Shown here: positions 45,730 to 58,100 of the stretch, one piece after another
How positions within the stretch are numbered: the first letter of the stretch is position 1
Layout: every line of letters begins with the position of its first letter
Origin: Larus michahellis
Lineage: Eukaryota > Chordata > Aves > Charadriiformes > Laridae
Direction of reading: 5' to 3'
Length of the DNA stretch: 64,000 bases
Assembly: GCF_964199755.1 (NCBI RefSeq)
Contig: NC_133896.1
Span: 87,652,215 to 87,716,214 of the forward strand
Made by a program: the position numbers and the translations under genes
The notes under the pieces: model-generated
What the model was told of the DNA's origin: nothing
Database searches by the model: none
Seen by the model: only the letters and a program-made list of their open reading frames with translations

Positions 45730-48117
45730 TCAGAATGAAAGAGGCACGGGGGCCTCAGTGTTTTATGTGCACTAGCTGGGAAGAAAGTGAACTTATAGTA
45801 GAATACATCCAAAATTACTCTAAAGAACCTACTCCTTTATAAAATTGATTTCTGTATTGTAAATATGCTGTCTGATAAAGTAATCTTCTTCGGCGTGCTT
45901 GCCTACTAACCTTTGGCCCTCTGAAACACTGTAAACATTTTTTACAACCAGAAGCGTGTAATGACTGACTTTTCAAAAAAGAAAATCGACTGCAGCTAGA
46001 ATAGCTGGTAGTGTGATGATTGATGCATTTTAATGCTCTGGACAGAATTTGGTAATCCAATTACATATTTAAAGTATAAAACTGACATTTAATAATATCT
46101 ATGTAATTAGTATAAATGTCTAAAAAACAGGATTATATATAATACTTTCTGGCACCATTTCTTGCAGTGCATGTTTGAGTGCGCATGTGTCTGTACGCAC
46201 ACACATTTAGCTTATTCTGAAGAAGATGGTGCTAATCTAACTTTCCATTTGCGTACTCCTTTCACTGTTCATCTTTAGGGTTGGATGCGCTCACCAGCAA
46301 TGTGAGAGTCGTTTCTTAAGAAGCTTATTTCGGGGATTATCTGCTGGTACACAGACAGAGTTAATTCAGTTATTTGCTGTAAAGTGATTGTGAATAACTC
46401 GTAAGAGAGAGTGTGTGTATGTAGTAACAGCAGCATAAATCTTCAAAGCAACTACGTATTCTAACAGTGTAATACAGCAAATAATTTATATTAGCGAATA
46501 GATATTACTGGCTGGTTAGGAAATGTAGAGGAAGAAAAATCCTTTGCACATTTTGCATCTGTTCTGCTGATGCTCTCATGTCCTTACAATTCCACATCCC
46601 TTACAACAGGGCTTCTCCACACTGGTGGGAAGCGAGTTAGAAGGAACGCATATTTTTCATATGCTTACAGGAAAATACTCATGCCTAATCCCTAAAGATT
46701 AGGGCTGCTGGAGACAGTCCCTGAAGTTTGTCCCTTAGTCTGTGCAATGCGGGAGGGAGCTACGCAAGCAGAGAAGAGCCAGCCTGCTCCGTGGCGCAGA
46801 CCCTTGGAGGGGACGGTGGGCACGGCTTCACTGTTAATAGCAACCAGCGTGACTGATGCTCCCACATCAGGGCTACACAATCTGTCCCGCTCTTCCCTTC
46901 CCGGTTAGATCAGGGCTGTATTGACCTCTGTGATAAAACTGGCTGCTACGGGAACAGGATTGTCCCTGGCTCAGTCACTGGACTGCGGTGTAAATCCGTC
47001 ATTTCCCTGCCTTTGCACTTACTTACTCATAACTGAGACCGTGTACTCTTTAGGGCAAGCTTGCCCTCTCAGCCTCTATTTGTGAAGAGTCCTGTGCCCA
47101 AGGACAGCTCTGTTGAGATCCTTAGGTACGCCTTTTATATGGTACTAGAATAATAGTCATCGATAAGAGGATTTGGAACAGGACTTCAACTTTACTGTCC
47201 CTCAGAGATGTGTTGGCTTAAAGACAGAACATGTGAACCTCCAAAGGAAGGTTTTCAACCTGTTTTCAGGATCACCTAAAGGTAATGCTTTTGCTTGTCA
47301 GAAACAAGAAAGATAAAGTATATTTGCATGCTGGGCTGACATAATCACTGCGAGCTTGGCTTACCTGCCTGATACAGGCTATTTCCATGTATTGAAGCTG
47401 CCACACAAAGATGTGAGTGTGATTGTGATATGACTTCTTGGTAGCTCTGAGAGACCCAGACTAAAATTCCCATCTAAAGCCGCAGATCTTTGGTAAATCT
47501 GTGACTGGCCACCCCTCTCTCTGCCATGGTTTAGGCCAAGCACCCAAGTTCTGAATATCCCGGAACCCAAATGCATTTGGATGCAGGCACCTCTCTCGAT
47601 CCTTTGTGGCAAGCAGGTTCTGGGAATAGGGTGTCTAGCATGCCTTAAAGTTGAAAAAAAATAATTATAAGGAAAAGTGGCAGCATACAGAATTTGTAGG
47701 ACCGCAGCGTGGAATTATTACATGGGCTGCATTACTAATAATATAACAAGTGGGTATAAAGCAACATGAAATATTCAGATGAGTAGGTGAGATTAAATGC
47801 AGATATGCTTGCATATTAAACAAAGAACAAGGCTAATCCCTCAGAAGACAATCTTTCAAAGGAGGTGTTAAAGAGCTAAACAAAGTGAGCTGCAATTATT
47901 CATTTAGACTGACAAACACATTTTATGCAATGGAAAAGATGCCCCACGTGTACCTGGCAATATGGCATGCTAAAGGTAGAGCAGTGCCAAGTGTTTTCTG
48001 CACGGGACTGCGTAATTTGGATGGAAATATTGTCAGAGATTCCTAACCCCCAAAATACAGTTTAACCGTCTAGTCCTCCCAAGTTACCACACGCAACAGA
48101 AAGCTGGGACCAGCTAC

Positions 48118-48127
48118 AGATCAAAGG
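48118..48127 (+). promoter_or_regulatory. Consensus TCF/LEF site
   Basis: AGATCAAAGG matches the high-affinity TCF/LEF motif at all ten positions. It is in WNT7B intron 1, 5.6 kb after exon 1b, so feedback from canonical Wnt signalling is conceivable. One such match in this length of DNA can also be chance. Confidence 0.35.
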
Positions 48128-51100
48128 TGCTCTGCAGACGCGCTGACACCACGCGTTACAGAACTGGTTAATGTTGCAAGCCTGATTTCCTCAGCCCATA
48201 ACCTTTGCACGTCGTTTTACCCGCTGTGGACTCTCATCGGTGTCTTTCATGCATGCTGGCAAACCACCTCTACCTGCTAACTACCTGTCAGATGGCTTTT
48301 TGCAAGCCCAGGTTCTCCTGCCTGCTTGATTCTTCTCATTATTTTTGCGCTTTCTTCCTTGATGCTTCACTGCCGTCCTGTGCAGCATTAGCCCAACCTG
48401 ACGCAGAAATATAATTTATACAGTGTTACAGGAGCACTTCGCATGAGAGAGTCATACGGGAACCAGCCAGGCCTCTAGTCAGGAGATCCATGATCAAAAT
48501 ATCTACGCACAAAAGTAAAATCTCCATGACTTTCGGGTTTTGGGATGGTGCCGTGCACATGTGAATACCTTGGCAATGAGCTGAACAAACTTGTCGCCGA
48601 AAGTTGCAGGTTTACAAGCCCAGAATTACTTGGGAAGACTAAGAAAGACCAGGAGCTCAGGCACAGGAGTGCTCTGGAAGAAAAGACAAGAAAAGCAGTT
48701 TTCTGGAGGATGTCTTTCAGTCCTTCAAGGTTTATTAGCACCCTCTCCTTCTCTTTTATTCTCCCTTCAATCCTCCCCCAAAGGTAAAAGGATACATTTT
48801 CCCTCCATTCTGGAGAACTGCATAGGACTTGCTGGCTACTTCTTGTCAAGGCAGCTCCTATGTATTTGCTTTTGCTAAAGCACATGCATAAGGAGAATTG
48901 CAAATACTTCAACTGGAGCAAATGTGAGGAAATTCTAGATACAGAGACTTAAAGTATTTTCTCAGTAGGTTTTACTGTCCATACGCAATATATTTCTATG
49001 ACTTCTCTCTTCTGTTACTGCCCAAATGGTTTTAGGACAAACTTTCAGACAAAGCGCTGAGTTGTCTTTTCCTCACTTTCCTCCTGGGCTTGCTTTCTAA
49101 AAGGCGGCGTTCCTGATAGTGCGATGGAGCTGGAAGTTAGCTGCCTCGTTCAGTTCTAATGAGTGTAGGCAGCTTTTCTAAAGTTAAGATAGTTAAGGCC
49201 AAGTGGTTGCTCTCATCATAAAAAAATCTTTCTTCCATTAGGATGCGAGAGCAAGATGATTATCACCTATTAATTATTTTACAGCAAATCATACCTTCTT
49301 TAGAAAATCTGAAGACAGGCTAAATTAGAGAGTTATTGTATCTTTTTCTGGAAATAATTTTAATAGTGCATAGAGTTTGTACCCACATCATTGTTAGAGT
49401 TTTGAATTTATTTTCTTTTCAGCCTATGCGTGTGGATCAGATTTCCCTCGTGGCAGGAACCCACAAAGGATAAAATTCACTTTTATGCAAAAATCCCACT
49501 TAATCATCATGGTGACATAGTCTTTGTTCTAGCCCTTTGTCCAAGGTCAGATTTCACCCTGAGTTCCTAAGTAATAACAAAAAAAGGACATCCAGTGGTA
49601 TAGCAAGTGTGCAGCTGAGGGCAAAAGCTAGCCTCAGATGGTTTACATGTGTCAGAAGAATTTTCCCCTGTGAAGTGGCACGGAGTCCACCGCTTAGTGT
49701 ACTGTGTGTCCCAAATCATTTATTTGAGGTAGAGCCACCCTGCTGCTAATCGGTGGCACCACCTTCAAAACTGATTGAACTCCGGGGACTTTACTGGCAG
49801 ATTTGTGGTGCAAAGATAACGCTGACGACTTACTTCTTCCACTAGCCCATACCTGGAACGCAGGAGCAAAGGTATTCAAAGATATTTGCTTCTGGGTGGC
49901 CATCATTATAGATCTGTGAAGCATTTTGTGAACATCTTATGTCTTGTCTCTTCAGCCCCGAGGGCCTCAGGCTTCTCTCCCCTGGGCTTACGTCCGCAGC
50001 TCAGTAAGTTAATAAAGCAGGAGTGACTCCGCCGCAGTCAACGGAGTGACTCTGGTGCAAGTGAGAGGAGGACCAAACAGAAAGTCAGCACAAGCCTTGT
50101 TCTTCCAGTATCCATCCGAGCACAGCCTTGGCACAGGCTGCCATATTACGCAATTTAAAGGGAATGTGGCCATATTTCCCAAGAACATACAGCAAAAGCA
50201 GTATTAATAGGAGGCCATGTCAGACAAAACCCAAAATCAGTTCTATGGGTTATTGAAAGAATCATTACGGCCCCTGGTGCCAGTAAGAGCTGACATAAAA
50301 ACAAAACATTTTTTATTTTTTGAGGGGAGAAGCACTTCAAAAGCACTGTGGCATTTGCTCGTTATGTGCAAGGCATTGTGGGGCAGCCCAGCTTTCAAAG
50401 CTGGAAGTAAGCATAAGCCAGAAAGATATAAACCACTCTCTGCCTGCAAGCAGGGCCTGGAAAACAATTTGAGGTGTATTTAATTTAGAATTGTTTAAGT
50501 GCTGCAGTGCTGGGATTGGGTATCATATCCACCCTCCTAATCTGGCTGAAGTGAGACATAATTATGAAAAGTGACTACTATTTAATAATAGTTTCTTTCA
50601 TTCAAGGATCGTAAGTGAATTAATCCTCCCAGTATTCAAGTGAACCGGGCAAGGATCATTTCACTCACTGCTGGGGTGGAATGCAGCAGCTGCTAAGTAG
50701 CGCCCAGCAGAGTTGTATGGACATGCAGGACCAGCACCGGTCCCAACATCCCCGGCAGCAAGGCAAGAAAGCATCTGAAAAAGCCCAAGTGCATCTCTAA
50801 TTGATCTGGGCCCTGGCCAGGGCAGCGGGATAGCCCCTCCAAAGAGTATGCTTTTCCATGGTGGGTTTTGCTCTGTGGTGAGGACAGGCAAGGTCCCAGA
50901 CTGGACCGAAGCCTGAGATGCTGAATAGTAGTATCCTGACTTCTGCTTGCCTCAGTTTCCCACAGCTTTAATAGGGCAATAACAATGCTGGCACGGCTTG
51001 GATGTATGGGAGGGGCAGAAAAGTGAAAGCTGCCACAGCACTTTGAAAACAGAAAATGCGATGTAAATGCCGCGTCATTGCTTTCAGTGATTCTTTTCTG

Positions 51101-54100
51101 ACCACAAGCAGCGGAGACGGCATGAGCGCCCCTCATCTGAAACATGGCATCGCTATCACCTACTCCACCACCGTGTCCAGCACGGCCTCGGGGAGAGGGC
51201 AGAGGGAAAGCGCCACTTACCAAAGTCACAAAGCATCCTTTCTGACAGTGCCTCCCCTTTCCACGGGAGCCAGTCAGCCACCCATGGGCGCAGCAGGGCA
51301 AGGCTTGGCCGAGGAGAGCTGCTGGCCTCGGGGTGCGAGGTGGCCAGTGGCAGGCTGGGTAGCAGGCAGGACATGGTTAAGGGAGTGCAGCATCTCTCAT
51401 GACTCCTTTGGCTGCTCGCCAGGGAGCCATGTGACTCCATGGTAAAAAGAGTCCTCTCAACCATGAGACACTTTTTTTTCCCCCTCTGGTTGTACCTTTT
51501 CTTTTCTGAACTTAAAAGAAAACAAAACGTACCCACAAAACTTTCCACATTAAAGTTGTATTGTAGTCCGATGACTCAGGGTGAGAAATCCAAGGGAACG
51601 AAGAGGAAGGGGAACATTTCTGAATCAGACCTGTTGTGCTGAGCCTTAAAGGAGAGGAGGATTTTGCTGGATGGAGAACAGCACTGCTGTACAGCAGAGT
51701 GAGCAAGGAGCAAAGGATGGGGCTTAAATCTATTCCCTACTGCTGTGGGCTACAGCCAAGCCTGTCAGGGTTGCTTCAAATCCAGGGGACTTTGATGCTA
51801 TCAGAAGGGCCAAGGGTGGGAGTGCAAATAAATATGGCTTCATCTGATTCATAGTGAATTCCTTTTTCTCCACTCCCATGGCCTAAAGGGTACATCACCT
51901 AGCTTTACAGTTTTTTGGTTGTTTTCTTTTATTGGCACCTCTCATCACAGTATCTGAGCACCGCCCATAATAATTAGATTGGCACATCCCTAGTAGACTT
52001 CCTGGAGTCTTTTGTTCTTCTCCCTTCTCTGTCTCTGGGGAGCTCTGCCCAGGGTAGGTGCTCCTGAGGGGAGGGATGGGGTCAGGTTATTGTTGTTAGT
52101 GTCGCTCTGGGTATGTTGTAAAAGATGTATCAAAGAGGAAGTTCTTGCACTATGACCCAGAGGTCATCAGACTCTGGATTAGTCTAATCTCTGAAAGTTT
52201 TTCCCCAGACAGATCCTTTCGACCGAGAGTAACTTACCTTTGGGCTCAGAGCTTTGTCTTGTGTTTTATGGTCTTCCTTGCTCCTGAGGAGCTCAACAGC
52301 CTTGGCAGAGGCAGAGGTTTGGTCTGTCTTCTCTTGCTGGGCCACGATCCACTAATTGCTGTGTGGAGGTTAGGCTTCACACCTTGAACTGGGGATGAAA
52401 GAGAATAGGAAAGATGAGAAGAACTTGCATGCAGAGACAATGTGCACAGCGTAACCTCACCTGGACACAGGCTACCTACTTTGAAGTCGGCATGCTGTTT
52501 TGATGGTCAGAGCACTTTGGAAGTCATAAAGCCTCTGTCTTCCTTTGGCTTTGCCCTCTTTTGGGAGAAAAAGGGCAAAATACATCGAAAATTGCCAGCC
52601 AAGCAATTCTCCAGGCTCATCCTTCTGTTTGGGTCTCTTGTAGGCTGCACTGAGTAGTTTGAAAAGCTATGGCTGGAGAGTGGCAAGTTCAGGGATGTCC
52701 ATTAACCACTAACATGCAACGCAAACTGTGCTGAGGATGTGGGGGTACAGGACAGGAGTTAGAAGCAACAGCTGGCTGCTTTGTAACCCCCAAACGCAGC
52801 TGTGCTTCTGAGCAAAACCAAGGCACCATCTCAGTGTAAATACTCAATTTTAAGGAATGCACTTGGGACAAGCATGTGTGCCTGCCCCTGTGTGCTTCTC
52901 TCCTCTCCCCACCCACACTACGCAGCGTGCCAAAGCCAGCTCCTCAGCAACAAGACTTGGCAGGTGGCACCTGATGAGATAATCATGCCCCTGGGACATT
53001 AGGAGGCATGAGGTGCAGTCAGGTGCTCCTAATCTGTCCATGGGTGTGATTTTCTGTGGTAACCACACCCTCAAGTGTTGTCTTAGTGCAATTAGGAAAT
53101 TTGTTCAGTTTAGGTCAAGTACTTCTATTAGGGTGCTCTTCACACCTAACATGTGTTGGCAAGGCAGGAGCATGTGGATGTCCAGGGTCAGGCAATGCAC
53201 TGTGCTGAGTGGCGTTCCTGCAACTAGCAGAGAAGAGATCCTACTTCTCACCACTTTGCACTCTGCTTATTTCTGAACCTGGACCTTCCCTCCGCGAAGA
53301 CCCGCTAATCTGAGCATTAATTCAGGTGCAAGTAAAACCAAATGGAAACGGCTCCCTCGGACAAGACGCTTCGTTTCGTATGTCATGGGCAAGGAACCCT
53401 TTAAGAGTTTGCCACTTTCTCTTCCTGGGATTTCCATTTTGCAAGAAGCGTTTTAAAAACTAAACCATATGAGGGCTGTACTGCAGCAAAGACCAAATCC
53501 TTCTTGTAGGTGGAAAATGCCTTGCCTTTCACAGGCTGGCTTGCGTTTCAGTCTTACTATAGGTATGTGTTAAGTCAGTCTTGTAGTGAAAAATATCAGA
53601 CAGATACACAGGGTCCTACCTTGTTATTAAAGCCTTGTTGTAATGACATCCAACAGACAATGAGGCTCTGGCTATCACACAGGTGAATAGGAAGGGGGGG
53701 GGCTTCCAGCTGCCTGCAGAATTCCTTGCCCGTGTCTTCACTTGGGCAGAGCTGTCATTGCTTGCTGTGTCTACTGCAATGCTCTAAGAGGAATAAACTG
53801 AAACAGCACAGAAGTGGCTTCAAGTGCTGCCAAGGTCTTGGTGTGACTTTGGGGAAGCCTTTACCGCCTGTATGTTGCGGTTCCTCTTCCAGCTTTGCCT
53901 GCTTGGGCTGCAAGCGGGGGAAGATCTCTCCGTGCCTTCGCACAGGGAAGCACGTGCAAAACTTGTGCTATTTGCCCTTCACCTGGCCAGCTTAGGTGCT
54001 GCCTTGTTTAAAGTTTCAGTTTGAATTTTGGCTCCACCCAAACATTGCCGGAATAACTGCAGGATTTGGCTCACAATATTTTGTTAGGACAGTGCTGTTA

Positions 54101-55101
54101 ATTGGAAAGAAATGGTAAAATCCATCAACTCACCGAGGAAGATCTCCTATGTTGGGTAAAGATAAATCAGAGGGACTGACGTATTTTACCTCTCCGAAAA
54201 TGAAAAATGCTTTCAGTGCTAACAAAGGTCCTCCTTTTCTTCATATTGCACAGATATGTTTTTTGAGGTGTATCAGATCTTTGCTTACATGATAGTTGCC
54301 ATTGTATACCTAATTAGAAATCAGCTTTAGCTTTCTGACAATAGCTGGCACGGATTATGTTCACTCTAAGACATCTTGTGAGATAATTAAAGCGATGACT
54401 GACAACATAGCACAGCAAAAGGAATGTTTCTCAAAGTAGGGCTGCTTTACTGGTTGCTTGTACGCATTTTGTTAAATGCAGCCCCAGTGCAACTACCCTA
54501 ACTTTGGTGAACTCCCCAGAAACAAATCCGGCCCCTTATTTTTTGAGAGGTAATCCTGAAATTCTCTCCATTTCTGACTCCTTTTTAAATTCATGTTTAA
54601 ACACATGTAGATGAATATTCTGCTTATGAAGGGTGCCTGAATCACAGCCCTGGAAAATGAATTCCTCTCCTTACCCACAAAACCAGTACAGGACAAGCAG
54701 AGGGTGTGTGAGCTTCCCCACTCCACCCCATCCTTGTGTCTCATCCATGACCTAGAGGGGCAACCTCTAGCTAGGCATAAGCGGGTGGCTCAGTCTCTGT
54801 ACTTATTTAATCCTTGGCCAACCTGCTAAGGCTGCCAATAAGGGTGCCAATTGTGGTGGTGGTTTCTGTGATGTGGATAGTCGTCCACTGGGAACTGGAT
54901 TAAGACCATCAACTCATTTCAAATACTCTAGGCCACAAAGCATCTGCCAAACAGTAACCATTTTTTTGGTCACTACTGACTTGGGTCATGTTTGGATCAG
55001 CGATGAAAGGCTCCATATCCCAGTACCAATCCCCTGAGCCATACAGTTTCCCGGAATAATTTTTTAAAGAAGGAAAACATTATTTATTGTCTTAGATCCT
55101 A

Positions 55102-55110
55102 CTTTGATCT
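55102..55110 (-). promoter_or_regulatory. TCF/LEF-like site
   Basis: CTTTGATCT on the + strand is AGATCAAAG on the minus strand, nine of ten bases of the TCF/LEF consensus. It lies in WNT7B intron 1. Confidence 0.25.
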
Positions 55111-58100
55111 GCTGATTTTTGGTGTGCATATTGGCCTTTTAAGGTGCATAATTTTCGTTACTTCATTGCAGAGGGTTCAGACGTTGTGAGAGATTTTGGA
55201 AGATGGCAGGTGGCAGATCCATGTGGTGTGATCCCAAATGAGCTCTCAGAGATAGTGGTTACACACTCTGGCACCTCAGTTGCCATTGTATTTGGACCTA
55301 AAACTGATCTTACCCCTTTAAACTTATCACACAGTCCTTCAGCAGGGAAAGCACCATTAAATTTAAGAAGATCACATTGCTTCCTTTGCTCTTGTTCTTT
55401 CAGAGATACCTAGATATCTGTGTCAGATCCGTGGCATCAACCAGCTTTGCTGGTAGCTCTCCCAGCAGCTAATTATATTGTCAGTGGTCCCTGCTGAACC
55501 CACCACAAACTTTCATGTATGCCCACTAGCACTCCGTGTTGTCGGGAAATGACTTATTTCGCAGAAGCTGCAGGACTGCAGCAGGCAGGGACTAAATTAC
55601 TTGGCTCAAATCACACCACCCAGCAGGGCAGGGAACTGGGGTGGAGTTTTCCCAATCTCAGCCTAGCTCCCAAACCACTGGCAGTCCTTCTCTTCAGCAC
55701 ACCTGAGAATGGAGCTAGGGCCATTCTTGGTTTAGTTGGCAATGAAAAATATTGCTTCCTGTGGCCGTGTCTCTTGCCAAGAAGAGACCCCTACCCTGGA
55801 AAATTCCTAGGATGAGAAGCATGTTGTCAGCACACTGAAGGAGTGTCTTCCTGGCCTTTCTTGAATAATACACGCTGCGCTATATTGCCACCAGCTCTCC
55901 CTTAAGCTGAAGTAAATCCTAAAAGGTGACTGGGTTTTTCTTTCCTCAGGGTAATTTACATTTACGCTATCATGAAGGCACTACTTTGCTTGCATTAGTT
56001 CCTCAGAACCGTGAGTCATCTACCACCTTCTTCTCGATTACACGTGGAAGTGAAGCATGCTGTGATATCAAAGGAGTGACTGTTAGGATAGGAAATTCTG
56101 AGTCAATCTATTACAGCTATGGATGGTCAGAAGCAACAGATAGAGGAAAAACTGATAGTATTGAGTTGATGGTATTGTGAAGCTGTGGTAGAATCTGCTT
56201 TCTGTCACACAAGAAAAGTGTCAGGAGCATCATGCCAGTAGATATCTTACAGTGGTTTATTGGTATTAGACTGTGAAACATATATTTTGGATTTCCTTTT
56301 ATTTTTAAACAAAAAAACTATTTTATTCAATGTATCCTTCCACTGTGAAAAATTGTTTCTGTTAAGAGAAATAGAAGAAGATGGAAAAAGAAAGGGAAAA
56401 GACTGTTTGCAAGATTATATGCAGTCATATAGATATGTATAGAAATCATAATTCTTTAATTCTTAAAAAAACAAATGCATCGCTACAAAGCCCTCTTTTT
56501 TAAAGTTTCCCTGGTTATTTGGAGCCCTTTTATGTTTTTTTTCAGAATAGAAGCTTCCCTTTCAATAGCAGACAATGCTTAAATTCAAGAAAACACATGG
56601 AGAAATGTGAGCGTGCTGGCTTAAGGCAACTTGTAGTTACATGCATATATTCAAGCAGATCATGGCCCAAACCTTGAAAAAACACAGGACGTACACAGCC
56701 TAGCACCCTTGTATGTTCCCTGAGTACAAAGGGATTCCAACACTTGCTCAACTCTTTTCTAAACAAAGTTCAAAATTCAGGTGAGAGCTCTCAATTTTAC
56801 TTTTTCACTAGCAAACCCATGAAAAGTGAGCTGAAGATGTGCAGTGTCAGAGTATCAGTGAAATCTCAGCTTGGGACATAGGAGTTTATATAAGTTAGGT
56901 TTTTCCTTTTAGCCTCTTGGTCGCGCGTGAGGACCAAACTTACGTCTCATGAGTTTTGAGAGGAAAAGCAATGGGGAGCTGTGGGCATCAAGGGAAGAGA
57001 CAGCAAGGGCAGAGCCTGCGCGTTCCCCATGGAGAAGGGAATGAAGAGAAGTAGGGTGGAAAATACAATGGGGAGGAAAGTGAGTGAACTAGGAAGAGAA
57101 AAGGGGAAAGAGCCCAGCAGCAGGAAGGAAGGGAGTGAGAGGTCAGGGAAGCATGGACAACAGAAAAGATGGATCTAGAGAACGAAACAGGCTTTAGCAT
57201 GGTTGCGACTGAGAGGGAAGCAGTTCTTGGGAGATTCAGCATTTAGCCAAATCGTTGTTTAACTCATCTTGTTGGCCCAGGTCATGACCCCATCAGTTGG
57301 TCAGAAATGTAATCACCTGAGAGCAGCTTTTTTTGCAACTCAGCATGAGGACCACAGTCTGGAGAGGAGCATCGCCTGCAACCAGGAGGAAGGCACGAAG
57401 TTGGGAAGTATGGTCAGAAAGGGCGAGCAGAACAGCTCAGGAAACCAACCTCAGCCCAGAGATGCCCCGCTGGGCTGCTGTGGCTTATTTGTCCCCAGAA
57501 AGGATGTGACTGACCATCACTGGTCAGGAAGAGAGACAACAAAGGACAGAGCACAACTTGTAGCTGGCTAATTTCAGCTAGCAGAGGATGATCCCCCTTT
57601 TAAGGAGGAGGCAGGGGGAGAGGTGCAAGAGAGGGAATGTAAAAGAGCTGAGAGACAAAGCGCAGTTTACATCAATAAGAGAATTTGGCTTTGGAAGAAG
57701 ATTTTCTGCATGGCTGCTCCACATAAATTGTGCTTAGCTCTACAGTTGCAGGATTTTGGGGTCTCTGACCAGGCCCTTGAGTGTAAACTCCTAAGGACAA
57801 ATTTACTATTTAGCATCCCATTATGCTACCAGCCACTAAACCTGAAGCCTTATGTGGGTGCACTTTTAAGTTTAGAAATTCGGAAATGCTGTAATAATAA
57901 TGGTTAATAAGGACATGGATTAAAGCCTCTCCTTACAGGACTTAATTGGTCAGTTCTGGGGTAAATGTACTCTTTGGCCTGAGAGTCTGCAATTGCAGTG
58001 CGCAACGGCAACACATAATATTACAGTTCTTCAGTCACAGCAAATGCTGTGTAACACCCGTGTGCAAGGGCGAAATGGGACAGTCACTGCCGAGGGGATG

